In this document: positions 36,297-48,700 of the stretch, piece after piece
Position numbering within the stretch: position 1 is the first letter of the stretch
How the letters are laid out: every line of letters starts with the position of its first letter
DNA from: Centroberyx gerrardi
Taxonomy: Eukaryota; Chordata; Actinopteri; Beryciformes; Berycidae
DNA: 64,000 bases
Assembly: GCF_048128805.1 (NCBI RefSeq)
Contig: NC_136005.1
Coordinates: forward strand, 10,276,475 to 10,340,474
Direction of reading: 5' to 3'
Translations under genes and position numbers: made by a program
The notes under the pieces: generated by a model
What the model saw: the letters and a program-made list of their open reading frames with translations, nothing else
Database searches by the model: none
What the model was told of the DNA's origin: nothing

Positions 36297-38347
36297 ATGT
36301 CAGGCTACAGTTTATTCAGGACAGTCACGTTAACGAAATGCATCGCAGCCAACACTACATCGGCGCTCTGCAGGAACAACACTTTATGCAGAATCCCGGC
36401 TTGTGGATACGCGAAGAAAGTTGGTGAGTAAAGGACATCTCTGCCTAACAGTTATCCTATCCTTTCAAAATAAAGTAATTCAGCATATGTCTCTCTCTGT
36501 CCCAATTAAATTTGTTATGGTGATGAAACATCTCTGTAATGTAACAAAGCCTAGCTGATATTGACATGTTTGGGTCATTTCTGTTACTCCACCACCTGAG
36601 ATTTAGCATGGAAATCAGTGGTTGATGTGTGTTACTATGGTCTCCCAACACAAATAACAGCTTTGTTCCCAGTGTCCCAATAACCTCTTGCATGCACTGA
36701 AGTGGAGTGAAATTATTTCTCCTGGTCATGTTATTTTATCATCTTATAATTTAACACAACCCCTCACAGCTCTTCTAGACCCCCAAATCACCAAAGTCTG
36801 CATTCAGTCATCATGTCATAATTTGTTATAATTTAACACAATCTTTGTAGCTTGCTTTGTTCTTTTGTTTTTCAGTCAATCATTAAATCAGACATCATGA
36901 TATTAATGTTATATACAGTATATGTTCCATTGTCACTATGCCCTTCCTCTCTCCCCAGCGGCCAAAGGGAAAGGTAAAGGCATGGCGAAAGAGGACCTGA
37001 AGGGTCCAGAAGTGTGTAAAGACCCGGAGAGACTTACAGCTTACGCTGTGGGAGTCAACATCCTCAAGCAAGGAGAAGACCCCAAACTGAAGCCTGCTGA
37101 GGAATATCCAGAGTGGTAAGGACACAAACCCTTCTATTTCTGTCACTTTTCTCCAGTTTTCTTTTGTCCTCGTCACTTAGGCCTACCTCCATTTCTGTTT
37201 CCTGTCTAATTTAATTTCTCCTTTGAAGATATTTGTTGAGAAGACTGTTTTGTTTTTTTACATTAAATGTATCATTAACAAGAATTGCATATGTGTCCTT
37301 CAATGCCACACAGCTGTGCACTTCTTTGGCCCTTCTAAGGTCTGCTACTGCAAGTGTACATCTGGTCTTTTTTTTTTTAATTCACTCCATAACCCTCCTC
37401 CTCACAGGAGCTGACAGAAAACCAGGCATTTTAATATTTAGGCCTATAAATAAGTGCCTTTATTCTAATTGCTTAAAAAAAAAGAAAAAACACATGGACA
37501 CATGAATATTTGTTTTATCGTAACAAATTGAAACTGTGGCTCTGACCCTTTAACTCATTACTGTCTGCTTTCAATGTTTGTGTTTTTGGAATTTAAACTT
37601 ATTCTACTGCTGCACTTCCAATTTTATAAATTTAAAATACAAAGATGGTTTTGGCAAACCCGGCTCTTATCATAGAAGAGGTAGAGATACAGATTTCTCC
37701 ACCGACAGAAGCCTCAATAGACCAGAATGCAATGCAGCCACAAGACATGCTGTGTTTTGAGTTAGTGGCTCTTTTTTTATCGACTGGAAAAATTCTCTCT
37801 CTCTTGCTGTTACTATGCTATCAGTTTCCCCCTCTGCATGTAATGAATGCAACAAGTTCAGGCACAATCTCTCTGGGTTGTCGAAAGGCATTCTGGGAAA
37901 TGCAAGAAATCACTAACTGAAGCAGAAGTAGATGAGGCAGGTTGAGGGAAAGCGGATACACCAGAAAAGTACACTTCTTCATTACAAAATAACTCCTGGA
38001 ATGCATTGAACATCACAGATGGATGATATCTAACAGTAAAAGAGTATCTGAGGGTGGATTTTTCCTTTTTAAGCGAGAGGAGAGAGCATTTCTTCTCTAC
38101 TTTCCCCACCCAGATTTTTCTCAGCCAGTCCAGGAATTCAAACCGGCAACCTTCCGGTCTCACACCCTGCTCCTCTAACCTCTGATCCCTCTTTGGGTTT
38201 TGTCCCTCACCCAGGCTGTTCCAGTTGAATTTGGGACCGGCTCAGAAGCTGCACGAGCTGGAGTCGGACACCTGGGAATACTGGAAGCGTCTGAGGAAGG
38301 AAAACATTTGGCGTTTCAACAAATTACATAAAGGGAAGAAGCTGTAG
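36297..38347 (+). CDS. mrpl54: mitochondrial large ribosomal subunit protein mL54
   Basis: Component of the mitochondrial 39S ribosomal subunit, acting in mitochondrial translation. Three exons: 36297-36423, 36959-37115, 38215-38347. They give 138 residues, the same length as the human protein. The N terminus (MSGYSLFRTVTLTK, rich in Ser/Thr/Arg and lacking acidic residues) fits a cleavable mitochondrial presequence ending near CGYAKK. The mature part has GKGMAKEDLKGPEVCKDPER, then LTAYAVGVNILKQGEDPKLK and EYPEWLFQLNLGPAQKLHEL, ending in a basic RFNKLHKGKKL tail. AATAAA signals lie at 38759-38764 and 38773-38778. Splice junctions keep frame. Confidence 0.97.
38065..38190 (-). mobile_element. 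truncated tRNA-derived SINE, inverted copy
   Basis: The reverse complement reads GAGGTTAGAGGAGCAGGGTG, then GCCGGTTTGAATTCC and TCTGGGTGGGGAAAGT. It aligns with the head of the SINE at 13660-13970. It is truncated before the 3' tail and lies in mrpl54 intron 2, ending about 25 bases before the exon 3 acceptor. Confidence 0.6.
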
Positions 38348-39059
38348 GCCTAATTGGACTGATGTGGTCAGCTTGTGTGCTTTAGACTGTGGACTAAATT
38401 ACCAAGACTCAAGACTCAAAACTCCTGATTGAGACACTGTTAGACCAACTACTTCACAACCTGTCATTCATCCAGTGGGCTTATTCTGGAAAATCAAACA
38501 TATCCAGTGGTACCTCTGCATCGGACATCTGGTAACAGTAGATGAAAGCTGAAAGAAAGCTGGTTTCTGTTACTGATCAGCCTTTGCCTTTTTGAGTATG
38601 TGACTTCAAGAATCTCTTTGCTGGGTATGTGTATAGAAAAGATCACTAGAATAATTTGATTTGGTGTTCATCTGTTATTCCTTATTTGTGAAGAAAAATG
38701 ACATGCCGTTTTGATGCTTCCAAAAAATTCACAATACATGTTTTGTTTACTTATTATAAATAAATGTGAATGAATAAATATCCTCCAAACTCTGACTCTG
38801 ACATTTCTTCAATGAAGCACTCTGTAGGTCTCTCTTACGGAATGTCTTATATAACGGATGAATGTAAGTTATCACACGTTTTGGAGTTGAGCGGTGAAAG
38901 TGAACTTCATCTTTACAACATGGTAGGAAGGGCAGCGCTTCATGCAAATGATCAACCCTACCGGGGATGGCAGAAATGAGGAACCGAAATGAGAAGCAAA
39001 TCATCCGGAGAGAAAAAAAGAAGAAAGATTGGCAGACTGCTGGAGTATGAAATCATAAC

Positions 39060-39712
39060 TCTCAAACACAGAAGTTTATGTGAGTTGTCGCTCGTTTTTC
39101 CTCTACAACTGGAATATAATCATCGCTGTGTATATTATCGCAACCCACTTCAAAGCAGGTAAGTCTCCTTTATGTAGTTATTACAGAAATGTAGCGCATC
39201 CATTACGTCTTTTATCAGAGAGGTTAGTCAGATGGCGGAAGCGGCAAATCGCAGCGCAGTTAAATTACAGCGACAGCCAGATGTTTGCTTTGATTACAAC
39301 GCATTACTTCATTTTGACTTCACTCTTGCAGAATATATTTCCTCAATGAAGTTAGTGCTTTTAAAGCGACAGGCGACTTTTCCCTGCACTGTGCATTTTC
39401 AGAAGATAAACTCCAACTAAGTGAGAGCCTGTCATTCGCCCCGGCAGTTTTCTCACGTACCAGTCGCGGCTGTGAACAAGTGCAAGTTTCAACAATGTGT
39501 ATACTGTTGTATGTCATCGCTGTCAGTCGCAGGCGTGACTGGCACCCTGGGGACCCCGGGGTCATCATGAACCCACTCCGCAGATGTGATGAGAGCTGTG
39601 GGTGTCACGGGCAGTTTTAACGCACCCGCAGCTTCATGTTTCCTTGCATTTTGTTCATGCAGCGGATTTTCAGGGTTGTTCGCGATCACGCAAACCGGTA
39701 GTGACAGAGGAG
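39060..39712 (+). promoter_or_regulatory. paracaspase promoter and candidate noncoding first exon
   Basis: A strong donor CAG/GTAAGT at 39158/39159 and an acceptor TTTTCAG ending at 39673 could join a noncoding 5' exon to the coding exon at 39713. A YY1-type AGATGGCGGAAG is at about 39231-39242, with CpG-containing sequence around it. If transcription began nearby, ATG 39232 would open a 62-codon upstream frame. TSS not determinable. Confidence 0.4.
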
Positions 39713-42700
39713 ATGGGAGACTGGAACCTGAGCGTCGGGACTCTGAGTGAAGCAGCTCTGGTCAGACTGGCAGAGATGCTGGACAACACCTGTGGATGGA
39801 GACAGCTGGCCAGTGTAGTGAATGAGCAGCCTCGATTCCGCTGCAGGTGAGAAACTGCAGTGAAAAATCAAGGGGTAGCAAGTATGGAGATTGTTCAAAC
39901 AACTTTCATCCCTTTTTGCCTAGGCATAACAACTCCCTCGAGCTTTTACACCCTGCACTAATGGATTTTCAGATGTATGAAATGTATGAGAAACAGTATA
40001 TCTTACAGTAATCCTAGGATGTGGCAATTCCTAATATTTCTGGTGGTTTTGGTACTTGGGGGTGTGAAGTAATAACAGTAATCTGAATCATGTTAGTATG
40101 CCATTTCCCCAGAGTCACCAAAAAAAGAAACACACCCCCTTGTACAAGCCATTCAGATTGAATTCCTGTCCTGCAGTGAGAGTGAGCTGACCAGCTGCTC
40201 GCTCCAGGTGCTGAGCCCCACAGGCAGCCCGGCCCGCTCCCTCCTGGCCCGCCTGGCCGACCGCTCCTGCTCCCTGGCCTTCCTGCTCCACTGCCTGAAG
40301 AGGATGGACCACCAGGATGCTGTGCAGTACCTCACCGCCACAGGTATATAGGCAGCTGAGGTGCTATACATATTCAGTAAGGTGTTCACTTGGCTAAGGT
40401 CCTGTACTCGGCCTGGGACCTTTGTCACACGTCATCCCTCTCTCTCTTCCCCTCTTTTTAGCAAGGATGCCAAAAAAAAGAAGTGTATTTCAGAAGTGAA
40501 AATCTTTCCTCCATTTTGTATAAATACCTAATTTTCTTAGCTGGGGTGGCATTAGTTCCTTGTTTGGAAACAATGGGAACAAACATTTCCAGCTAAACTA
40601 TCTTACATTCAAAGTCGAGAAAAGATTGTTAGTCACTAACAGTTTTTTAAGGAATCGAAAGTTCGTGACCTGGCTGGCTTTCCTGCGATGATATCTGATC
40701 CCTAAATAGAAAGACCTGTGCTGTGGATAAACATTTCATGTCTGTGCATGTATGACTGTGAATATGTTTTTGTTGTGCGTGTGTGTGTGTGTGTGTTTGG
40801 CAGTGACGGAGCAGATCCGGATCACAGTGCAGCCCCAGTCCCTGCAGGCCTCAGAGGGCGGCAGGGTGGTGTTGACCTGCAGAGCCTCCGGTCCCGCCGG
40901 ACTCAGCTACCAGTGGTTCAGAGGCAAAGAGGAGGTCAGTCCATCACACACTATCATATCATCTATCATAAAATACACTCACCGGCCACTTCAGTACACC
41001 TTACTAATACTGGGTAGGTATCAGCTTTCAACTCAGTGTCAACCGGCTACCAAAGAGACATCTGCCTCAAGGTTGGACGTGTTGCATTCTGAGATGCTTT
41101 TCTGCTCACCACAGTTGTAAAGAGGTTATCTGAGTTACTGTTGCCTTTCTATCAGCTCAAACCAGTCTGGCCGTTCTCCTCTGACCTCTGCCATCAACAA
41201 GGAATTTTCACCCAGAGAACTGCCGCTCACTGGATATTTTCTCTTTTTCGGACCATTCTCTGTAAACCCTAGAGATGGTTGTGAGTGAAAATCCCAGTAG
41301 ATCAGCAGTTTCTGAATTACTCAAACCAGCCCGTCTGGCACCAACAACCATGCCACGTTCAAAGTCACTTAAATCACCTTTCTTCCCCATTCTGATGCTT
41401 GGTTTGAACTTCAGCAGATCGTCTTGACCATGTCTACATGCCTAAATGCATTGAATTGCTGCCACGTGATTGGCTGATTAGATATTTGTGTTAACAAGCA
41501 GTTGAACAGATGTACCTAATGAAGTGGCCGGTGAGTGTATATAATAGTTCTAAGATTTCAGGTCAACTACTGGGTTATTAATTATTATAGAATTGTGATA
41601 ATTGTAATTGTAATACTGGACAGGATTGGGCAATTAGTTGATTAGTTAATTATTTCATATGCACAAAGGCTGAAAGGATAATCTTTGGTCATTTTTGTTT
41701 CATTTTTGTGAAATTCAAACAATTGTCAATGCTCAGGCTGAGGTGGGAGGTTTTGGGGGTCTGACCTGCTGACAGAAGCTTTATCTGAGGAGTGAACAGC
41801 GGCTTTCATTCTCTGCTGGTTTCTCTCTTTGATGATGGCCCGGAGTTTCCTGACCCAGCTTGGCTCTGGTCGTCCCGTCACTCTCTCCTCAGCGGGCTGG
41901 CAGGTGTTTGAACTCAGCGTCTTTGGCAGCAGGAAACACGGCTTGCATTGTTCCTCTCAGTCTGCCCAGCAGCCAGGCTGGGCAGACTAGTCTGGATTAG
42001 TCTGGACTCTCCTCAGGTTCATCCTTGTGGCTGCAGGCTTCATGGGATCCTTAATCAGGATGGACCTCTAGATAAAGGATTTATCCTCATGGTCCATGTT
42101 GTCCATCATTTTGAAGGAGGGCAGCTTGGTACTCAGACTCTCCTCAGTCTCACCTGGATGTCATTTGGATTGTTGGGATTCTGGACTGGGATGCAAATCA
42201 CTTGTCCAGACAAGTGATTTGTCCTCTTGATGACTCTTATCAAATATCTGTTGGGGAAAAAACACTGTAGCTTTGCCTGAATCCCTCAGACAGAAATTTC
42301 ATGAACAGTATATATTTTTATTAAAATTTTTATGGTAGCAAGGCTCATTGAATTCCCTTAATACATGTTTTATAACTGCAATACTTCCTCAGCTTGGCGT
42401 TTTCTCATACCAATAACTTATTTTGTAAAGACTATTATTTCCTCACTTTGAGCTATCCCATACTTAAACCAGCACTATTTCAACATTTTAAAAGCTGTTT
42501 TTGAGAATTTACCTAAGAGGGGCGTTTTGAAATGCAAATCTCAGTAAAAAGGAAGGAAACATGGACAGGAATACTTTTTTCAGCTCTTTATTTTCTTGGC
42601 CATCAACCAAAGTCATTTATACTGTACACAGAAATTCATATGATGGTCATGATGGATGCAATGTACAGTATATGATTTGTTTTTATTGTTTGTTGTAGAT

Positions 42701-45700
42701 TTTGGGTGGGACTGGCAGCGCGCCAGAGCTGGTTCTCTGTCCTTTGGCCCCGGTCCACCAGGGACACTACATCTGTAGAGTCAACCGTGGAGAAAACTGC
42801 ATCTTCTCTGACTGGGTTAAAGTTCACATCATCCGCTCTGCAGGCTCTAGTCCAGGTACTACACTCTCCTCTCCTCTCCTCTCCTCTCCTCTCCTCTCCT
42901 CTTCTACCTCTCCTCTCCTCCCCTGTCATGTGATGTCTTGGTGAACCTTGTCGTCTCAGGCTGCAGCAGCAGTCTGTTTCCAGGGGCAGTGAGCGGTCTG
43001 CTTATCGTCCGTCAGCCTCAGTCCCAGACAGTCTCAGAGGGAGACACTCTGTTTCTGGAGTGCCATGCTGAGGCCAACCCTCCCGCCCAGTACCAGTGGC
43101 TCCACAACATGAAGCCCATGCCACAGCACAAGACACGTTCACTCAGGGTCAGTGCATCCATGGAGTGTGCTGTCAAATAAATGCTTACCTACAGTGTATA
43201 ATAATAATAATAATAATCATTTACGTAGCATCTTTCAAAACACAGTTACAAAGTGCTTTACAATGGATAAAAAATTATAAAACAAGGAATAGCAATAGCA
43301 AAAGAAACTTTTGGGCATACTTTGGGCACTAATGCAAATGATTTTTCTTGAGGAAGAGAGGTTAGATATGTCATACATTTACATTTTAGGCAGCTAGCTG
43401 CCTCGCTTATTCAGAGCAACTTACAGGAATCTGAGCAGGCGGGGGTTCACTGTCTGTTTCAAAGCCACTAAACAGACACATTGGTTAATGCAGGGGATGG
43501 ACTAGTGATCTTTCAGTTTCAGGATGGCCTCTAATCATTAGGCTGCTGTACTGTCCTTCCTCATAGAGGCTGATAAATGCATCTACAGCTCTGACTTTTT
43601 CTATTTATCAAAACATCCTATGGAAATACCGACTCTTTGCTCACAGGTGTCTATTAGATATGTAAATCAAGATACAGCTGACAACTAACATTTGCATTTG
43701 GCCTCTATATCAATGTGCTGATATTCTGTATTCTTTACCATGTGTGTCCTGTAGATCCCTTGTGTGACCACAGAACACAGAGGGCAGTACAGCTGCAGGG
43801 TGTACAACTTGTACCATGAGATATGGAGTCACACAGTCCAGGTCACCATTGGTGAGACCAAGCACCATTATTTCTATCTTTCTATTTCTATTTTTTAAGT
43901 ATTCAGAATGTAAATCTGTAAATTATAGAAATCAAAGAGGCCTTAATTGATAAGGCAAGTAGAAAAAGGGAGAAAAATGCTCAAGTACACATTACATAAG
44001 AGGTATTTGTAAACGTAGATAGACCACGGATAGGTATGACTCTTTGTAGGATCACTGTTACACAATTTGATCCACTATACTTGTTACAGTTGATCATCAG
44101 AGCAGGTTTATGACTCTGTTTCATGAATAACTTCCTGCTTTGTGTGTTTTTCTGCAGGCCCCAGTTCCATCAGTGATGCCGCCTGGGTAGAAGTTGATCA
44201 TGGTCAAGGTATTCTCCATATTCTAGTTCCTCCATCATCTTCTAGTTCCTCCATCATCTTCCTCATTCCATCGCCCCACACCTTGATTCCTGTTTTTGTA
44301 TATGCATATCAGTGTAACGATAAATATTCATGTACTTTGCGTTTGTTACAGCGGCTCAACCTAGTCCTGCCAGGCATAAAACCAGTTTCTATGGTGAGTT
44401 TTACTTATTGCACCAAGTCACAATATATATCTAAAGATCAAAAGATAAAAAAGTAAATAAATAAATAAGATTCAAAATGCTTAAATGATCTCCCCCACCA
44501 CAGCCACAGACAAAGTTGCTCTCCTGATCGGCAACATGAACTACCTCTACCACACTCCGCTCTGTGCGCCCATGGCCGACGTCCACGAGTTGACCAACCT
44601 CCTGAGGCAGCTGGACTTCAAGGTGGTTTCCCTGCTCGACCTCAACTGGCAGGAGATGCACAGCGCCGTCACCGAGTTCCTGTTGCTGCTGGACAAGGGA
44701 GTCTACGGTTGGTCTCTTGTCCACTTGGAGAATATGTAATGTTCAAAACTCATTCCTAGTCTGTGGTCTAGCAGCTAAAGACTCATCTGTTCTGACTGGC
44801 CTTTTTTTTAACCTCTGTTTCTGTAATTCTGTGTGTTTTTATGTCTTATTGTTTTTATGTCTTATTGTTTTTTTACTGTTTTCTGGTCTTATTATTGTGT
44901 TTTTATGTCTGTTTTTTTGTTTGTTTTTTTACTATTTTCTGGTCTTATTTTAACTATTTTACTCTCTCTATTTTACTTTGTGACTTTGCTCTGTGAAAGG
45001 TGCTATATAAATAAACTTTACTTTATTTTTAATGACCGTTTGACAGTCTTTAAACTGGTCTAACTCTACTGATTGATGGAATAAAGCGTAGAAAATATCA
45101 CTTGAATCTGATAAGTTCAGGCTAAATTTACAATAAATCTGAATCCATCTGTTAATTCACTGTCTTTGTCCTTCCCCTTCTCTGTGCTTCCTCCTGCAGG
45201 CTTGCTGTACTTTGCTGGTCACGGTTATGAGAACTACGGCAACAGTTTCATGGTTCCCATCGATGCGCCGGCCTCTTATACGTCAGATCACTGCCTGTGT
45301 GTGCAGAACGTTCTTCACAGGATGCAGGAGAGAGAGACTGGACTCAACATCTTCCTGCTGGACATGTGTCGCAAAAGGTGGGAATGTTTTTTAACTGTGA
45401 ATGATGTTTTATGTTGAGTTTGATGTGCACTATGTTTTCTGTACTGGCCTTTACAAACTGAACCCCTTACACACGAGATAGTCACTGTGTGCAGATTGAT
45501 TTTTCTAAGCATACAGGCATAAAAGATTTGGTTTTACCTTCATTACTGTGAGAATAAAACTGCTTATCTCCATAAAGAAAAGTTTTCTGGAATTGAGAAA
45601 ATACTGGCTGATGTTCCCTTTGATACTCATGCATGGGTTTGGTATGGGTTTTATGGAGTCTATAAGGTTATTAAGATTTTGTCTGGAATTTCCAAACATT

Positions 45701-48700
45701 TCACTGTTGTAAACGTTCAATTTTCCTGCACAACCTCCATTTCCAAAGGATTTTGGTTAAACAGGGTTCTACTGTGTTCTGTTTTGTACCTTTATACATT
45801 ATGTTTATGTCATCATTACCAGCTGAACTTAATTTAGCTCAGTGTTGTCCCAGGGAGAATTCAACTTTCATCTTAGAATACTTAGAGTACTTAGTATGAT
45901 GAAAATGGGAAATTGAGGACTTTTATTAGCTTATATTTGACTGTGCAGTGCACACATATCTGTGCTTAAAAATGTTCTCTTTATTAGAAACCTAAATGAT
46001 GATGTCATTCTACAACCGGGACCACTGAAGGTGACAGCAAACATTGTGTTTGGATATGCCACGTAAGTTACTCATCTACTGAAACATTACTTTTCTGACT
46101 GTAATGCAGCGAATTATGGTGTCTGCCCGTATTCATCTGCTCTGCTTCTTTGTTTGAATGAGTCCAGTGTGGGAGAAAAGAGGGAAACAAAATGGTGGAT
46201 ACCTGTGTGAGTTAGTCTCCCTGCTTGAGGTCAGAACGTGTCTCTCACGTCTCGCTGGTTATGTTTAGATGTGTGGATGCAGAAGCGTACGAAGTGAAGA
46301 GAGACGGCCTGTCCAATGGCATCTTCATAAGCTTCCTCAAACAGCGAGTCTGTGAAGATGAGAAGATCACAGTCATGCTGGACAGAGTGGCTGAAGGTAT
46401 GTGGAGCGCAACTCTATAGCATGAAACTCTAATTAGGCCTACAGTAGACTGGGCAAGCAGTTGGCTATTTATGCTCAGAAATAGGAAAAAATACATGAAA
46501 ATGTGTCTAGTTACAAAATACAAATGCATGTCCATTAAATGTATCAGAATAAATTACTGGTGTCAGTAAATCTAAAATCTATGTAACTTATACATTTCAG
46601 AAACAGAAATTCTGGCATTCTGGCAATAGTTACATTTTCTTCAGCTACAAGTTTTTGCCTGTTAAATGGTGGCAACTTAAACCTTAAGGAAATCTAAATA
46701 TTATAGAAGTCCCCAATTCATTTAGTCTAATATCTTATAGAAAAGTAATTTGACTATTTTAAAATACAAAAGTACTACTACCAAGTACTTGATACTTGAC
46801 GCAAATTACATCTTATTTTTTTCACTCTGGTCAAACACAAATACTCAAAAGTCATTAAATACATATTTCAAATACATTTAATTTAGATACTGCCCATTGT
46901 TTATGCTTTATGTCTAATGATACAAGGCACATTCACTGCACAAGTGAATGTGTACATTAATAGTTGTTTGCTCTCCTCAGACATGGGTCGCTGTGCGATC
47001 ACACGGGGCAGACAGGCTCTGGAGCTGCGCAGTAATCTGTCTGAGCGACGCGCGCTCACTGACAAGATACACAACTCCGACTGTCCCGCAGCCTCTTCAG
47101 CCCGCAACCTGCAGTGGACCATTGCTCACGGTACTCTCTTTAGACAAAGATTAATATGAACTGTTCAGATGTAGCTACAGTTTAGACAAAGATTAATATC
47201 AACTGTTCAGATATAGATACAGTTTAGACAAAGATTAATATGAACTGTTCAGATGTAGCTACAGTTTAGACAAAGATTAATATGAACTGTTCAGGTATAG
47301 CTACAGTTTAGACAAAGATTAATATCAACTGTTCAGATATAGATACAGTTTAGACAAAGATTAATATGAACTGTTCAGGTATAGCTACAGTTTAGACAAA
47401 GATTAATATCAACTGTTCAGATATAGATACAGTTTAGACAAAGATTAATATCAACTGTTCAGATATAGCTACAGTTTAGACAAAGATTAATATCAACTGT
47501 TCAGATACAGTTTAGACAAAGATTAATATGAACTGTTCAGATATAGCTACAGTTTAGACAAAGATTAATATGAACTGTTCAGATATAGCTACAGTTTAGA
47601 CCAAGATTAATATGAACTGTTCAGATATAGCTACAGTTTAGACAAAGATTAATATCAACTGTTCAGATACAGTTTAGACAAAGATTAATATGAACTGTTC
47701 AGATATAGCTACAGTTTAGACAAAGGTTAATATGAACTGTTCAGATATAGATACAGTTTAGACAAAGATTAATATCAACTGTTTAGATATAGCTACAGTT
47801 TATACAAAGATTAATATCAACTGTTCAGATATAGATACAGTTAATATACCAGTCAAAAGTTTGGACACGCACTTTTTTCTTTATTTTTACTATTTTTCAC
47901 ATTTTAGAATAATAGTAAAGACATCAAAACTATTAAATAACACAAATGGAATTATGCAGTGACCACAAATGTGTTAAACAAATCAAAACTATCTTATATT
48001 TTAGATTCTTTAAAGTAGCCGCCCTTTGCTTTGATGGAAAGGCAAAGGCTTTGGAAAGAAATTCATACAGAGGCATCAACTTCACTGTTTATATTTGTCT
48101 AAGAAACTCATTTCAAGCATTTAAGCATAAGCCTTTAGATCAAAATGGCTTTAAGAGAATGAAAAACATAGTACATTCAATCAGGTGTGTCCAAACCTTT
48201 GACTGGTAGTGTAGGTTTTACAGTATACGCAGATGCTTACTACAGAATGATTTGTAATTAAGCTTTGTCTTTGAGTAAATTATTCCTTTGGATAGAGTTG
48301 AATGAACTGACCTTGTGTGATTCATATGCCTGTCTTCATAGTCCTACCTAAGAGCCGTAACGTGCAGTTCGACTGTGGAGTGAAGGTGCAGCTGGGCTTC
48401 GCTGCAGAGTTTTCCAACATCATGATCATCTACACTCGGATCCTGGAGAAGCCCAAGGAGGTTGTTTCCTGCTCCGCTCAGCTAACCGACTTCTCCGAGG
48501 TTTGTTGTTGGAGTCTTTCAAACCTCATCTCTGTTGATATCACATAGATTAGCGGTTTCAAAGACATGAGACAAAGGCACAATTAGTTCTGGTTCAATGA
48601 CTCATGTTTGTGATCTTGGGAAGGAAAAGAAAATAAATATTCCTTTTTTTGTGTACTTTCATCCTTCTTTTTTTCCACAATACACCATATTTTGAGTAGT

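Noticed and set aside
44717-45063. Phe/Leu-rich hydrophobic frames, possible membrane protein
   Set aside because: They arise from T-rich retroposon-tail sequence with repeated TTTTTATGTCTTATTG words in an intron.
47946-48209. 87-residue frame in paracaspase intron 13
   Set aside because: It is a chance frame in the AT-rich interior of the Tc1-type miniature element, with no transposase motif.
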